This document shows positions 26,845 through 36,147 of a DNA stretch of 64,000 bases, one piece after another (position 1 is the stretch's first letter; each line of letters begins with the position of its first letter). The DNA comes from Microbacterium sp. 4R-513 (GTDB lineage: Bacteria > Actinomycetota > Actinomycetes > Actinomycetales > Microbacteriaceae). The stretch covers positions 3,782,001 through 3,846,000 of the forward strand of contig NZ_CP049256.1 in NCBI RefSeq assembly GCF_011046485.1, read 5' to 3'. The notes under the pieces were generated by a model. It was not told where the DNA came from and did no database searches. It was given only the letters and a program-made list of their open reading frames with translations. The translations under genes and the position numbers were made by a program.

Positions 26845-29492
26845 CGGGCCGTCACCCGCACGCTCGCCGTTGCCTGAGCTGGCAGAGCGATGTCGATCGT
26901 CGAGAACATGCCTTCCGCGTATGCCCCGAGGGTGCCGTCGAGCGCTGTCTCGTCGAAGCGGACGGCGGTGGCGCCCAGACCGGGTCCGAGTCGCAAGCGG
27001 GCCGTGCGCGCATGAGGTGACGGATTCGCCAGGCGGAGCACCGCGCCCTCCCCGTCGTCCGCGGGCTTGAATGCCGTCACGATCGCGCCCTCGACGGTGA
27101 CCGGCGCCGTCTTCGGGGCGGGCACGAGAGTGCCCTCACGCAGCTGCGCCGCGAGCGGCGCGGCACGACGGGAGTCGGCCGCCCCGGCGAGCGCGAAGGC
27201 GTCGGAGGCTGCTGCGCCGAAGCGGAGGCCGATGCGGGCACTCATGGGGCGGAGCACCTGGGCCTCAGGCGTCGCCAGCATCGGGCCCGCGCCCGTCGTC
27301 CGGCTGCGCAGGTCGAACCGCGAGAGCCACCCCGTGCTGCGCAGGATCGTCACGGCGAGCTCCGCCGGCTCTTCGCGCGGTCCGACGCCCTGCACCTCCG
27401 ACACGTGATCGAAGAGAAGTCCCAGACTGCCGGCGCTCGCGTACCCGTGTGCGGGGTGGGTGCCGATCTCGGCTTCGCGGTTCCGATCGGTAGGGAACTC
27501 CCCCGCAATGGGGCCGAACGGCCGATCGAGGAACGAGAAGTGCTGGCCGCTCCGCCAGGAGCGCGCTTCGTCTGCGATCGGGAAGTGCGCGCGGAGCCGG
27601 TGATCCCGCGCCCCGTTGACGAATGCCACCGACCAGTCGACCTCGTCGCGGCCGTTCCACCGCGCGAGCTCGAAATCGAGCACGGTCGCGACCGTTTCGG
27701 CCGAACGCGCATCGCGGGTCGCGTCGAGGGAGACGGGAAGATCGAGCGTCGCGCGCCACCGCACGACCGTGCGCACCGGTGAGTGCCGCACCTCTACCCG
27801 GGGTCGAGCAACGGGCGCGATCATGGCATCGTCGGCCGGCGGGTCGTAGTTGTAGGTGTCGCCGCGGTCACCGCCGTCCGCCAGCCGGCCGAGACGCTCG
27901 TAGCGGATGCCCGAGCCGGCGTCGGCGACCGTGAAGCTGGCGTCATCGGCGATCGAGACGGTGAGGCCGCCCGGCAGCGCGATCGCGCTGCCGAGGGGCA
28001 CGGTGTCGGTCGGCACCGGCTCCGGGTCGCGGGCACCCAGACGCACGGTGTAGACGCCGGTCTCCCCCGCCGCCACGGCGTCTGCGAGAAAGCGCAGCCG
28101 CTGGCGCCGGGCGAGCACCGAATCGGGCAGCAGATCGAGGTCGGCCTCGAACGACATCGACGTGCCGAGATCTTCGACCTCGACCGGCACCTCGGTGCCG
28201 TCAGGAGCCTCAAGGCCGGCGACCGTCCGATCCGGCGCGATGACGATGTCGACCACGGCCGGAAGCGCCTCACGGCTGCCGGCCAGAGGAAGGTGGACGG
28301 CGATCCGCGTGCGATCCGTCGCGGGGGCCCCGTGCACACGCGTGTCGAACCCCGCCCGCAGCAGAGCACGCCGGGCGAGCTGATGGCCCAGCTGCATGAC
28401 CCGCTCCGAACGGACCTCGTTCTCGCGATGGACCTCGTCGACGCTGCATCCGCAGATGGAGTCGTGCGGCGCGTTCTCGAGCACGAGCTCCCACGCGTGC
28501 TGCAGGTGCCCCGTCGTCGTGCCGTCGACCACCGGCGAAGCGACTGCGGCGACCGGGGACGAGGCATCCGTCGCCAGAGCCTCGGCCGCCAGCAGCGGCT
28601 CGACCAGTCGCTCGAGCAACGCCTCGGCGGCGGCGTTCTGCTGCTTGAGGTAGATGCGCGACGAGAGGGTGCCCGGCAGGAGGAAGCTGCCGGGGCCTCC
28701 AGCGTGCCGCAGCTCGCCGTCGACGACGGCGGGAGACGGCCGTGCTCCGCGAAGATCGCGGAAGAATGCGTCGAGCGACGACTCCGTGAGTAGGGCGTCC
28801 TTCGGCGACAGGTTGTCGAGCGCGGGCGTGGTGTCGCGGGGTGCGACATGGTCGGCTCCGTTCATGAGGAGCCACGGCCCTTCATCGCGTCGGGCGCGCT
28901 CGCGGTCGAGGAAAGCCTCGAGCCTCCCGGCGCGGCCTTCCTCGTCCCACAGGACGTCGACCTCGTAGTAGCACTGGTTGACGGCGTAGACCTCGCTGCC
29001 GTCCGGTGATCGCCAGCGGAACTCGGCGAGCTCGGGCGGCGCGCCCCTCCACACCAGGGCGGTGCCGATGCCGAAGCCGGCGAGGACGCGGGGAAGGTCG
29101 GCGGGATGCCCGAACGCGTCGGGCGAGTACCCGATCCCGGTCAGCTCGCCGACCGCCGCTCCATGGCGGCGTGCGGCGAGGAGGTTGCGCACCAGGCTCT
29201 CACCCGACACCAGTTGATTGTCGGCGAGAACGTGCCACGGACCGATCGTGAGGCGCCCCGCCCGCACATGCCGGCGGATCCGGTCGATGAGGTCGGGGCG
29301 CAGGTCGGCGACGTCGCGGAGGGTGATCGTCTGCCCGTCGAGATGGAACGTCGCGATCGTTTCGGCGTCGAGCTGCCGGCAGACCTGATCCACGAGTTCG
29401 ACGAGACGGGTGCGGTAGGCCTCGAAGGGGCGGTACCACTCACGATCCCAGTGGACGTGCGTGACGACGTGGCAGTGGTGCGGCTCAGCCAT
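26841..29492 (-). CDS. GH38 alpha-mannosidase
   Basis: 883 residues, full length for bacterial GH38. THVHWDREWYRPFEAYR near residues 11-27 gives the zinc-binding His and Asp; the nucleophile is Asp125 in GIGYSPDAFGHP, and HDSICGCSVDEVH carries further zinc ligands. The middle three-helix domain and large beta C-terminus follow. No signal peptide, so it trims imported mannosides in the cytoplasm. It starts inside the end of nanE (8-base overlap). Coupling to NanE raises the possibility of an N-acetylated mannose substrate, but GH38 enzymes with known activity act on alpha-mannose. Confidence 0.92.
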   Translation of the reverse strand: MAEPHHCHVVTHVHWDREWYRPFEAYRTRLVELVDQVCRQLDAETIATFHLDGQTITLRDVADLRPDLIDRIRRHVRAGRLTIGPWHVLADNQLVSGESLVRNLLAARRHGAAVGELTGIGYSPDAFGHPADLPRVLAGFGIGTALVWRGAPPELAEFRWRSPDGSEVYAVNQCYYEVDVLWDEEGRAGRLEAFLDRERARRDEGPWLLMNGADHVAPRDTTPALDNLSPKDALLTESSLDAFFRDLRGARPSPAVVDGELRHAGGPGSFLLPGTLSSRIYLKQQNAAAEALLERLVEPLLAAEALATDASSPVAAVASPVVDGTTTGHLQHAWELVLENAPHDSICGCSVDEVHRENEVRSERVMQLGHQLARRALLRAGFDTRVHGAPATDRTRIAVHLPLAGSREALPAVVDIVIAPDRTVAGLEAPDGTEVPVEVEDLGTSMSFEADLDLLPDSVLARRQRLRFLADAVAAGETGVYTVRLGARDPEPVPTDTVPLGSAIALPGGLTVSIADDASFTVADAGSGIRYERLGRLADGGDRGDTYNYDPPADDAMIAPVARPRVEVRHSPVRTVVRWRATLDLPVSLDATRDARSAETVATVLDFELARWNGRDEVDWSVAFVNGARDHRLRAHFPIADEARSWRSGQHFSFLDRPFGPIAGEFPTDRNREAEIGTHPAHGYASAGSLGLLFDHVSEVQGVGPREEPAELAVTILRSTGWLSRFDLRSRTTGAGPMLATPEAQVLRPMSARIGLRFGAAASDAFALAGAADSRRAAPLAAQLREGTLVPAPKTAPVTVEGAIVTAFKPADDGEGAVLRLANPSPHARTARLRLGPGLGATAVRFDETALDGTLGAYAEGMFSTIDIALPAQATASVRVTAR

Positions 29493-30222
29493 GCGCCACG
29501 GCCTCAAGCTGATCGCCGAAGCCCGCAACCGCGGTGGGCGGCAGCGCGGCGACGAAGGACGCTGTGATGACGGCGGGGCGGGTGATCGCCCCGCCCACGA
29601 CGACGCTCCACGCTCCGGCCGCGAAGGCCCCGGAGAGCTGAGCCGGCGTCGAGATGCGCCCCTCCGCGAACACCGGGATCGGCAGCTCGCGCGACAGCGC
29701 GGCGACAAGCTCCAGATCAGGAGACGCGGCGTGACGCGTCTCGGGCGTGTATCCGGCGAGGGTCGTGCTCACGACGGATGCCCCGGCCGCTGCCGCGAGC
29801 ACTCCCTCCCCGAGAGTCGCGACATCCGCCATCACCGGGATGCCTCGTGCCGCAAGCTCTGCGATGGTGTCACGGATGGTGCGACCGTCGGGTCGAGCCC
29901 GGCCGGTCGCGTCGAGCGCCACGATGTCGGCACCCGCGTCGGCGACTGCGAGCGCAGCCTCGAGAGTCGGCGTGATGTAAACGCCTTCCCGGCCCTGCTT
30001 CCACAGCCCGATGAGCGGCAGGCGCGTCGCAGCGCGGATCGCGCGGATGTCGGTCGGCGACTCGCAGCGGATGCCGGCGGCTCCGCCGGCTACGGCGGAG
30101 AGGGCCATCGCCGTCATGTGGTCGGGACCGTGCAGGGGCTCCCCCGGCTGAGCCTGGCAGGAGACGACGAGTCGTCCGCGCAGGCTCTCGAGGAGGGTGG
30201 ATATGTGAGACATGGCTTTCAT
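29485..30222 (-). CDS. nanE: N-acetylmannosamine-6-phosphate 2-epimerase
   Basis: 245 residues, TIM-barrel of the NanE family. Diagnostic segments: GRLVVSCQAQPGEPLHGP at the start, AGGAAGIRCESP, LPLIGLWKQG, ALDATGRARPDG and PVFAEGRISTPAQ. It converts ManNAc-6-P to GlcNAc-6-P, joining aminosugar breakdown. The start is either 30222 or 30213; neither has a strong ribosome binding site. The nearest steps after it, NagA and NagB, are not in the window and must be encoded elsewhere. With the kinase downstream it makes a two-step route for ManNAc. Confidence 0.9.
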   Translation of the reverse strand: MKAMSHISTLLESLRGRLVVSCQAQPGEPLHGPDHMTAMALSAVAGGAAGIRCESPTDIRAIRAATRLPLIGLWKQGREGVYITPTLEAALAVADAGADIVALDATGRARPDGRTIRDTIAELAARGIPVMADVATLGEGVLAAAAGASVVSTTLAGYTPETRHAASPDLELVAALSRELPIPVFAEGRISTPAQLSGAFAAGAWSVVVGGAITRPAVITASFVAALPPTAVAGFGDQLEAVAHG

Positions 30223-30277
30223 TCGGTTGGGGATGGGAACCGTGCCCGACGCGAGGGAACGGTCGAGCCGGTGTCGG

Positions 30278-32060
30278 TCAGAGGTGACGTGCCGCCGCGA
30301 GGGGGCGAGGATCGAGCTCTCGGAGCAGCGGCGCGACGAGCGCCGCAGCGCGGTCGCCCCACGTCGTCCCAGGCTCCGGCGGGCCGGGTTCGACCGTGAT
30401 GCCGATGGCCTCCGCCACGGCCGCCGCCGCCGACCGGAGCGCCTGGTCAGCCTCGGCGTCGAGCTCGGCTGAGGGCGACATCTCGAGCCTCTCGCGGCGG
30501 GAGGCCTCGAGCCCCCCCGTGGGCCGCGAGCAGCGAGCCCGCCACGAACGCCGGATGCTCGGCGGGCAGGTCGGTCGCCCACACGATCGGTGTGCCGTGG
30601 CGGAGAGCGTCGAGCTGGATCTGGACCCGGCTGCACGGATCGCCGATCGCGCGCCGAGGCGTGGTCTCATGCTGCACGGAGTAGGCCGCGACGATGCCGG
30701 CCGCCTCGCCGATCGCCCACTCCCCCGGATGGACCCGGTACGCGGCGGCGGCGATCTGCGTGGCCGCGAGATTCTTGGCACCGGCCAGCAGATTCGAGGG
30801 ACCGCTGCCCTGGCGGGAGACGAGGGCCCGCAACGGGACCTGGAACGGCGCGGTCGGCGCGTACACGCTGGGATGACCCCCGACCCTCGGATGGAGGTCG
30901 GCGTGGTACCACGCGATTCCGATGCTGTCGGAGAACGCACGGGCTCGGACCTGTCCGTCACGTGGGCCGAGATCGTGCTCGGTGACCGGTTCCGCCGAGG
31001 CGAGGCGGCGTGACTCCCTCACGTACGGCGTCTCGGCGAAGCCGTCGGCGGTGCCCGCCACCTCCGGTGCGAGTCTGAGCTCTGGGTAGCCCCGGCCGAC
31101 CCCGTCGTCGTGAGGCGCTTCGGTGCGGAGCCAGTGCACGAAGGCCTCCGCGAGCCGGCGGGCCGCGGCATCCGTCGCCTCCCGATCCGCCACGAGACCG
31201 GAGCCGTAGTAGTCGTTGCCGTGCCAGTTGATGACGGCGGCGTCCGCTCCGCCGAGCTGGCGCGCGTCGTGCACGCGCCGATACGACCAGAACGATCCGG
31301 GCGCGACGGAGTCATCGAACATCGCGTAGGAGTGCGACGAGCCGGCGTCGTTCGACAGGGTCAGGCTGAAGGGCTGGGCGTCACGCAGCTCGGCGAAGCC
31401 GGCCGGCGCCGCGCCCACGTCCCCGGGACGGTCGTCGCGGATGAGTGCGGCGACGATCGTGCACGACTGCTCGGCTGCGGCGTCGGGACCGCCGGGAAGG
31501 GCATGAGGCTCACCGAAGGCGTCCCCGCCTTCGGAGCCCACGACCCAGTCCGCTCCGGCGAGCGGGAGAAGATCGCCGGTCTCCGTGGCGTCGATCGTCA
31601 CGTCCCCCGCGGCGACGAGACCCCCGTCGGCCGTGCGGAACCGCACCGCCGTCACGCGATCGTCGTCGAGTTCGACATCGACGGGGGTCGCACGGGTGAC
31701 CACCTCGACGTTCCCCGCGGTGATGTGCGGCGCGAGCATCGCGCGCAGAACGCGCTCTCCGACCGCCGGCGGGAAGCACAGCCGGCTCACCCAGCCGCCG
31801 CCGGGGTTGGCCACGCCCCCGTACTCCCAGCGCACCATGTCACGGAAGGTGCGGTAGCTCGCCGTGCACCCCGTGGTCTCGATCAGCGGGTGCTCGTCGA
31901 GAGGGCTCGTGAGCTGAGTCGTGACCTGCCCGCCGATGCGCGATTCGGGGCCGGCCATCACGACGCGCAGACCGCGTTCCGCCACGGCGAGCGCCGCAGC
32001 GATCGCGCCGAGGCCGAGGCCCGCGACGACGACATCGGCGTGGAGCATCCGCTCGGTCAT
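30278..32060 (-). CDS. FAD-dependent oxidoreductase (FAD_oxidored family), interrupted by one frameshift
   Basis: About 593 residues when joined. An N-terminal dinucleotide-binding motif GLGLGAIAAALAVAERG, then GGQVTTQLTSP, defines the PF12831-like family; ATQIAAAAYRVHPGEWAIGEAAG is the family's conserved FAD-binding end. The frame breaks after LLAAHGG at a run of seven C (30512-30518 on plus); removing one base joins it to GLEASRRERLEMSP and an ordinary C-terminal tail. Members lie in carbohydrate operons but their reactions are unknown. Its ATG overlaps the DUF4127 stop. An oxidation of a sugar hydroxyl is a reasonable guess only. Confidence 0.85.
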
Positions 32061-33544
32061 GGTCGTCCCGCCTCTGGGTCGAGGGCGATCTCGAACGAGC
32101 GCGCCCAGGGGAAGCTCACCTGATCCGCGGCGACCGTCGCTACGTCGGCGGCGCCGAGCCGCACGAGCGCGTCGTTGAGGAGGGCGGACACTCGCTCGGC
32201 TGCGCGTTCCGTGTCGTCGATCCGGTCGTGACGATCGGGTCGGGTGCCACGCTCCGCTCGAAGCTCCGCGCGCGCGACGCTCATGTAGGCGGCGTCTTCG
32301 ATGAGGCGGAGACGGCGGTGGCGGTCGGCGGCACGGGGGTCGTAGGTGCCCGAGGAGCGACCGACGAGCCCAGCGATGAGACTCGCGGCCGCCGTGCCGA
32401 TGGTGTTCCCCGCCGTGTTCCACGCCGCGAACCCCTCGAGGCGGTCGAACAGGCCTGCAGCGAGGAGCGCCTGGACGAGGGCCGGATCCGCCCCGTTGGG
32501 CTGGGCGACGTCGGCCACTGCGACGGCGCGGCCGGAGGCGACCTGCTCGCGCGCGAGCTCGACGGTGCGCAGGGCTGCGCCGGCATCGGTCGTCGCCGGC
32601 GGGGCGACCGCCCAATCGTCGGCACCCTGCGGCGCATGGACGATCAGCACGCCGTCCGGCTCGCCGCCGTCCACCGAGGCACCGGCGGCGCGGAGCTGGC
32701 CGTGCGCCGTCGCTTCCACCGGTCCCGTTTCGTACGGGGCCACGCGAGCGAGCCCGTCTGGCGACGCGCACATCAGGGAGACCCGCGGCGCGATCCCCGT
32801 CCGCTCGGCGAGCAGGCGCGCGGTGAGGACCGCCGCCGTCTCGTCGGCTCCCGGACCCACCACGACGCGGTCTTGAAGCCCGAGCCGCGACGCCCACCGT
32901 GCCAGATCGGCCTGCGCCTCCGACGAGAGCGACCCGGGTGCCGCGTCGTCGACTCCGATCACGAGACGTGCGATCGTTCCGTCGGCGACCAGCCCGAGCG
33001 CGGCGAGTCCGATCGCGTGCTGGCGGAGGCGACGACCCAGCCAGTCGGTCCGGACCGACTCGGGCACGGCGGTTGCGGGCGCCTCTGCTCCCGAGACCAT
33101 GGCCGTCGACAGATCATGCAGATCATGACCCCACTCAGACCAGTACTCGGGCTCTTCGAAGGCGTCATCGGAGTCCGGCGACCGCGGCACGACGACGGAG
33201 GCATGGATCGGCAGGTCCAGGCGCCGAAGGACGGCCCATCGGTCGAGCACGACCTCGATCGGCTCGACTCCGATCCGAGAGGGGATGAGCCCCCCGAAGC
33301 CGAGGCCCTCGAGCGAGACGACCAGTCCGTCCGCGTCATGGGCTTCGCGCTCCAGCCATGCGGCGAGGGCGTCGACGTCGCCGGCTGCGCGGACCGCGGG
33401 CAGGCTCGCGCGAGGCGGCGTCACGACGCGCGCACCCGCGATCGATGCGACGAGACCCGGCAGCTCGAGCGAGACCGGACGCTCGTCGAGCGGCACGAGG
33501 AGGATCTTCATGGCATGAGAGGTCTCATCGTCGCGCGGGCTCAT
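32057..33544 (-). CDS. DUF4127 family protein
   Basis: 495 residues (484 from the alternative ATG at 33511). It opens with the family signature ILLVPLDERPVS and covers the full DUF4127 domain, including EGLGFGGLIPSR, the central VIGVDDAAPG, and GFAAWNTAGNTIGTAAA near residue 390. The family is bacterial, uncharacterised, and often found in sugar-utilisation clusters. The start 33544 overlaps the regulator stop as ATGA. No signal peptide: cytoplasmic. The conserved acidic VPLDERP and NTAGNT blocks suggest an enzyme, but I cannot name a reaction. Confidence 0.88.
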   Translation of the reverse strand: MSPRDDETSHAMKILLVPLDERPVSLELPGLVASIAGARVVTPPRASLPAVRAAGDVDALAAWLEREAHDADGLVVSLEGLGFGGLIPSRIGVEPIEVVLDRWAVLRRLDLPIHASVVVPRSPDSDDAFEEPEYWSEWGHDLHDLSTAMVSGAEAPATAVPESVRTDWLGRRLRQHAIGLAALGLVADGTIARLVIGVDDAAPGSLSSEAQADLARWASRLGLQDRVVVGPGADETAAVLTARLLAERTGIAPRVSLMCASPDGLARVAPYETGPVEATAHGQLRAAGASVDGGEPDGVLIVHAPQGADDWAVAPPATTDAGAALRTVELAREQVASGRAVAVADVAQPNGADPALVQALLAAGLFDRLEGFAAWNTAGNTIGTAAASLIAGLVGRSSGTYDPRAADRHRRLRLIEDAAYMSVARAELRAERGTRPDRHDRIDDTERAAERVSALLNDALVRLGAADVATVAADQVSFPWARSFEIALDPEAGRP

Positions 33545-34344
33545 GCGCGACGCTTCACGTTGATCTGGAAGTCGTACCGGTCGCCGCGATAGACACCGGT
33601 GGATGCCTCGATCCGCCGCCCATGTGCATCGAAAACGATCCGCGTCACCATGAGCGCGGCGGCTCCCACCTCGGTCTCCAAGAGCTCCGCCTGTGCGGCA
33701 TCGAGCGTGACGGCCCGGATCGTCTGGTGAGCGCGTGCCGGCGAAGCGCCCGCGTGCTCGAAGTAGGAGTAGAGCGATCCGAGCAGCTCGGGCCCGAGGT
33801 CCTCGCCCGTGAGCCATTCCGGAAGCCAGAGGCTCTCGATGCAGAGCGGCCCGCCGTCGGCGGTGCGCAGTCGTTCGATGTGCACGGCGCGGGCGCCTAC
33901 CGAGATGAGCAGCTCGCGGGCGATCCGCTCGTCGGCGCGGCCGTGCTCGAGCCGGAGCACGCGCGAACCGGGCACCATCCCCCGCTCCGAGATGTCCTCC
34001 GAGAACGACGTCAGATAGGGCGACTTCGTCACGAGGTCCTTGTCGGCGACGAAAGTCCCCGACCCCTGCACGCGGTACACCCAGCCGTGGTCGGCGAGCC
34101 GCGCGAGCGCCTGGCGGATCGTGGCGCGGCTCACGCCGAACCGGTGCACGAGCTCTCGCTCCGGCGGCAGCGGGTCGTGCGGCGAGAGGCGCGCGATGAC
34201 CTCGTCGCGCAGCCGGGCGCGTGTGGCGTCGACCTTCGAGGCGGCGGTCTCGGTGGCCGACCGCGAGGTGGGCCCGACGGGCGGTTCTCCGGCGTCGACC
34301 GCAGCGACCGCGGCCGCGGCATCCGTTCCGTGATCCGGATTCAT
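33541..34344 (-). CDS. GntR-family regulator, HutC/NagR (DasR-like) type
   Basis: 267 residues. After a 30-residue Ala-rich tail, a winged helix (about 38-100, with LPPERELVHRFGVSRATIRQ and RVQGSGTFVADK) precedes a UTRA ligand-binding domain whose SFSEDISERGMVPGS stretch resembles NagR/DasR/YvoA proteins, which sense phosphorylated amino sugars. It lies in the middle of the operon it probably controls, overlapping both neighbours by ATGA. The palindromes TGGTTCGAACCA at 37537 and 37678 resemble the DasR site TGGTCTAGACCA and are the likely operators. Confidence 0.9.
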   Translation of the reverse strand: MNPDHGTDAAAAVAAVDAGEPPVGPTSRSATETAASKVDATRARLRDEVIARLSPHDPLPPERELVHRFGVSRATIRQALARLADHGWVYRVQGSGTFVADKDLVTKSPYLTSFSEDISERGMVPGSRVLRLEHGRADERIARELLISVGARAVHIERLRTADGGPLCIESLWLPEWLTGEDLGPELLGSLYSYFEHAGASPARAHQTIRAVTLDAAQAELLETEVGAAALMVTRIVFDAHGRRIEASTGVYRGDRYDFQINVKRRA

Positions 34345-35264
34345 CCCTTCACAGCCCCTTCTCCTGCTCCTCGGAAGAACCATTTCTGCGCGAGGAAGAA
34401 CGCGATGATGAGCGGGATGACGGCGATCATCGTTCCCGCGGCCACGACCTTCTGGTCGTCGGCGAAAGCCCCCGCGAGGAACTGGAGACCGACGGTGAGC
34501 GTGTAGTTCTCCTGGCTCGTCAGGACGATCTGCGGCCAGAGGAAGTCGTCCCACGCGAACATGAAACTGAAGATACCGACGACGGCCATGGTGCCCGTCA
34601 CCGACGGCATCGACACCCGCCAGTACCGCTGGAACTCCGTTGCGCCATCCAGGACGGCAGCCTCGTCGATCGCCCGCGGGAGGGAGAGGAACGCCGAGCG
34701 GAACAGCAGGATCGAGAACCCCGTGACGGCCGTCGGCAGGATGACCGCGAGGAGCGTGTCGACGAGATCGAACTGCTTCATCGTGAGGAAGACCGAGATG
34801 AAGATGACCTCGAACGGGATGACGAGGGTCGCGAGGAAGACGAGGTAGGCGACGGTGTTCCCGCGGAAGGTCAGTCGGGCCAGCGCCCACCCCGCCATCG
34901 AGCCGAACAGGATGTTGGTGACGGTCGAGGCGATCGCGACGATGAGCGAGTTGCCGATGAACGTCCAGACCGGGATCACCTCGGCGACCTTGGCGAAGTT
35001 GTCGAGCGTCGGATCCCGCGGGATGAAGTACGGCGGGTACGAGAAGACGCTGTCGGCCTGCCCCTTGAGCGCCGTTCCCAGTGTGTAGACGAACGGGCCG
35101 ACGAGAAGCGCGAGCACGGCCAGCAGCACGGCGTAGTGCAGCACTCGCCGCGCGACGGCGCCGGGTGAGAGCCTGCGGCGGCGCGCTTCCCGAGGCGGTC
35201 GCGGCGCCGAGGGGGCGACGGACGCCTCAGCGCGACGGGCTTCCGTGGATTCGAGCACGCTCAT
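34341..35264 (-). CDS. Sugar ABC transporter permease (MalG type)
   Basis: 307 residues with six membrane segments after a 35-residue basic lead. The EAA loop has PRAIDEAAVLDGATEFQ and the C-terminus ends GAGEGAVKG. Second permease of the mannoside operon; overlaps the first permease and the regulator by 4 bases each. As with the alpha-glucoside system, no ATPase is encoded nearby, so a shared multi-sugar ATPase is implied. Confidence 0.92.
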   Translation of the reverse strand: MSVLESTEARRAEASVAPSAPRPPREARRRRLSPGAVARRVLHYAVLLAVLALLVGPFVYTLGTALKGQADSVFSYPPYFIPRDPTLDNFAKVAEVIPVWTFIGNSLIVAIASTVTNILFGSMAGWALARLTFRGNTVAYLVFLATLVIPFEVIFISVFLTMKQFDLVDTLLAVILPTAVTGFSILLFRSAFLSLPRAIDEAAVLDGATEFQRYWRVSMPSVTGTMAVVGIFSFMFAWDDFLWPQIVLTSQENYTLTVGLQFLAGAFADDQKVVAAGTMIAVIPLIIAFFLAQKWFFRGAGEGAVKG

Positions 35265-36139
35265 GCCTCCTGACGCTCCCTGCTGAGTTTCTGAAGGGCG
35301 ACCGTGAGCCCGATGGCGAACACGAACAGCACGAGGCTCATGGCGGCGGCGTACCCGACCTGCCCGTCGAAGCCCGATCCGACCTCGCGGATCGTGAAGA
35401 CGATGGAGCGCACGGTGCCGCCCGGCCCCGCCGTCGGCCCCGCGATCACGAAGATCTCGGCGTACACCTTCATCGCGGCGATCGCCGACAGCACGGCCAC
35501 CAGCAGCATCGTGGGACGCACCGACGGCACGGTGACGGACCAGAAGCGGCGGATGGATCCGGCGCCGTCGACCTGCGCGGCTTCGTGCAGCTCACCGGGA
35601 ACATTGGCGAGGGCGGTGAGATAGATCACCATGTAGAACCCGAGTCCCTTCCACACCGTCACGAGCATGCAGCTCAGGAGCAGGAGCGTGCCATCGGTGA
35701 GGAACGGCAGCGGCTTCTGTACGACCTGAAGCGTCTGCAGCAGCCAGTTGACCGGACCCTGGTCCTTCAACAGGAAGACCCAGATGAGACCGACCACGAC
35801 CATCGAGGCGATCACAGGCGTGTAGAACGACGCGCGGAAGAACGACATGCCGGGCATCTTGGGCTGCACGAGGAGCGCGAGCAGGAGCGGCAGCACGACG
35901 AGGAGCGGCACGACGACCAGGACATAGAGGAGGGTGTTGCCGGCCGAGAGCCAGAACACCTCGGAGGACGCGAGGGCCCCGAAGTTCTCCAGCCCCACGT
36001 ACCGGCCACCCGAGGCCAGCCGGAAGTCGGTGAACGACAGCTGGATCGTGCGGAAGAACGGGAAGATGTGGAAGATCAGCGCGACGGCGAGCGCCGGCGC
36101 GAGGAACACCCACGGGGTGAAGAATCTTCGGGGCCTCAT
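35261..36139 (-). CDS. Sugar ABC transporter permease (MalF type)
   Basis: 292 residues with six membrane segments; the EAA loop reads GELHEAAQVDGAGSIRRFW. It starts 8 bases after the binding-protein stop and overlaps the next permease by 4 bases. Together the two permeases and the lipoprotein form an importer for the oligosaccharide on which the later genes act. Assignment to the family is clear; the sugar is inferred from the neighbours. Confidence 0.92.
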   Translation of the reverse strand: MRPRRFFTPWVFLAPALAVALIFHIFPFFRTIQLSFTDFRLASGGRYVGLENFGALASSEVFWLSAGNTLLYVLVVVPLLVVLPLLLALLVQPKMPGMSFFRASFYTPVIASMVVVGLIWVFLLKDQGPVNWLLQTLQVVQKPLPFLTDGTLLLLSCMLVTVWKGLGFYMVIYLTALANVPGELHEAAQVDGAGSIRRFWSVTVPSVRPTMLLVAVLSAIAAMKVYAEIFVIAGPTAGPGGTVRSIVFTIREVGSGFDGQVGYAAAMSLVLFVFAIGLTVALQKLSRERQEA

Positions 36140-36147
36140 CGCGATTC

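Noticed and set aside
30512..30518. Programmed frameshifting at the C/G runs
   Set aside because: The breaks occur in unrelated genes with no common slippery-site context or downstream structure; sequence error is simpler.
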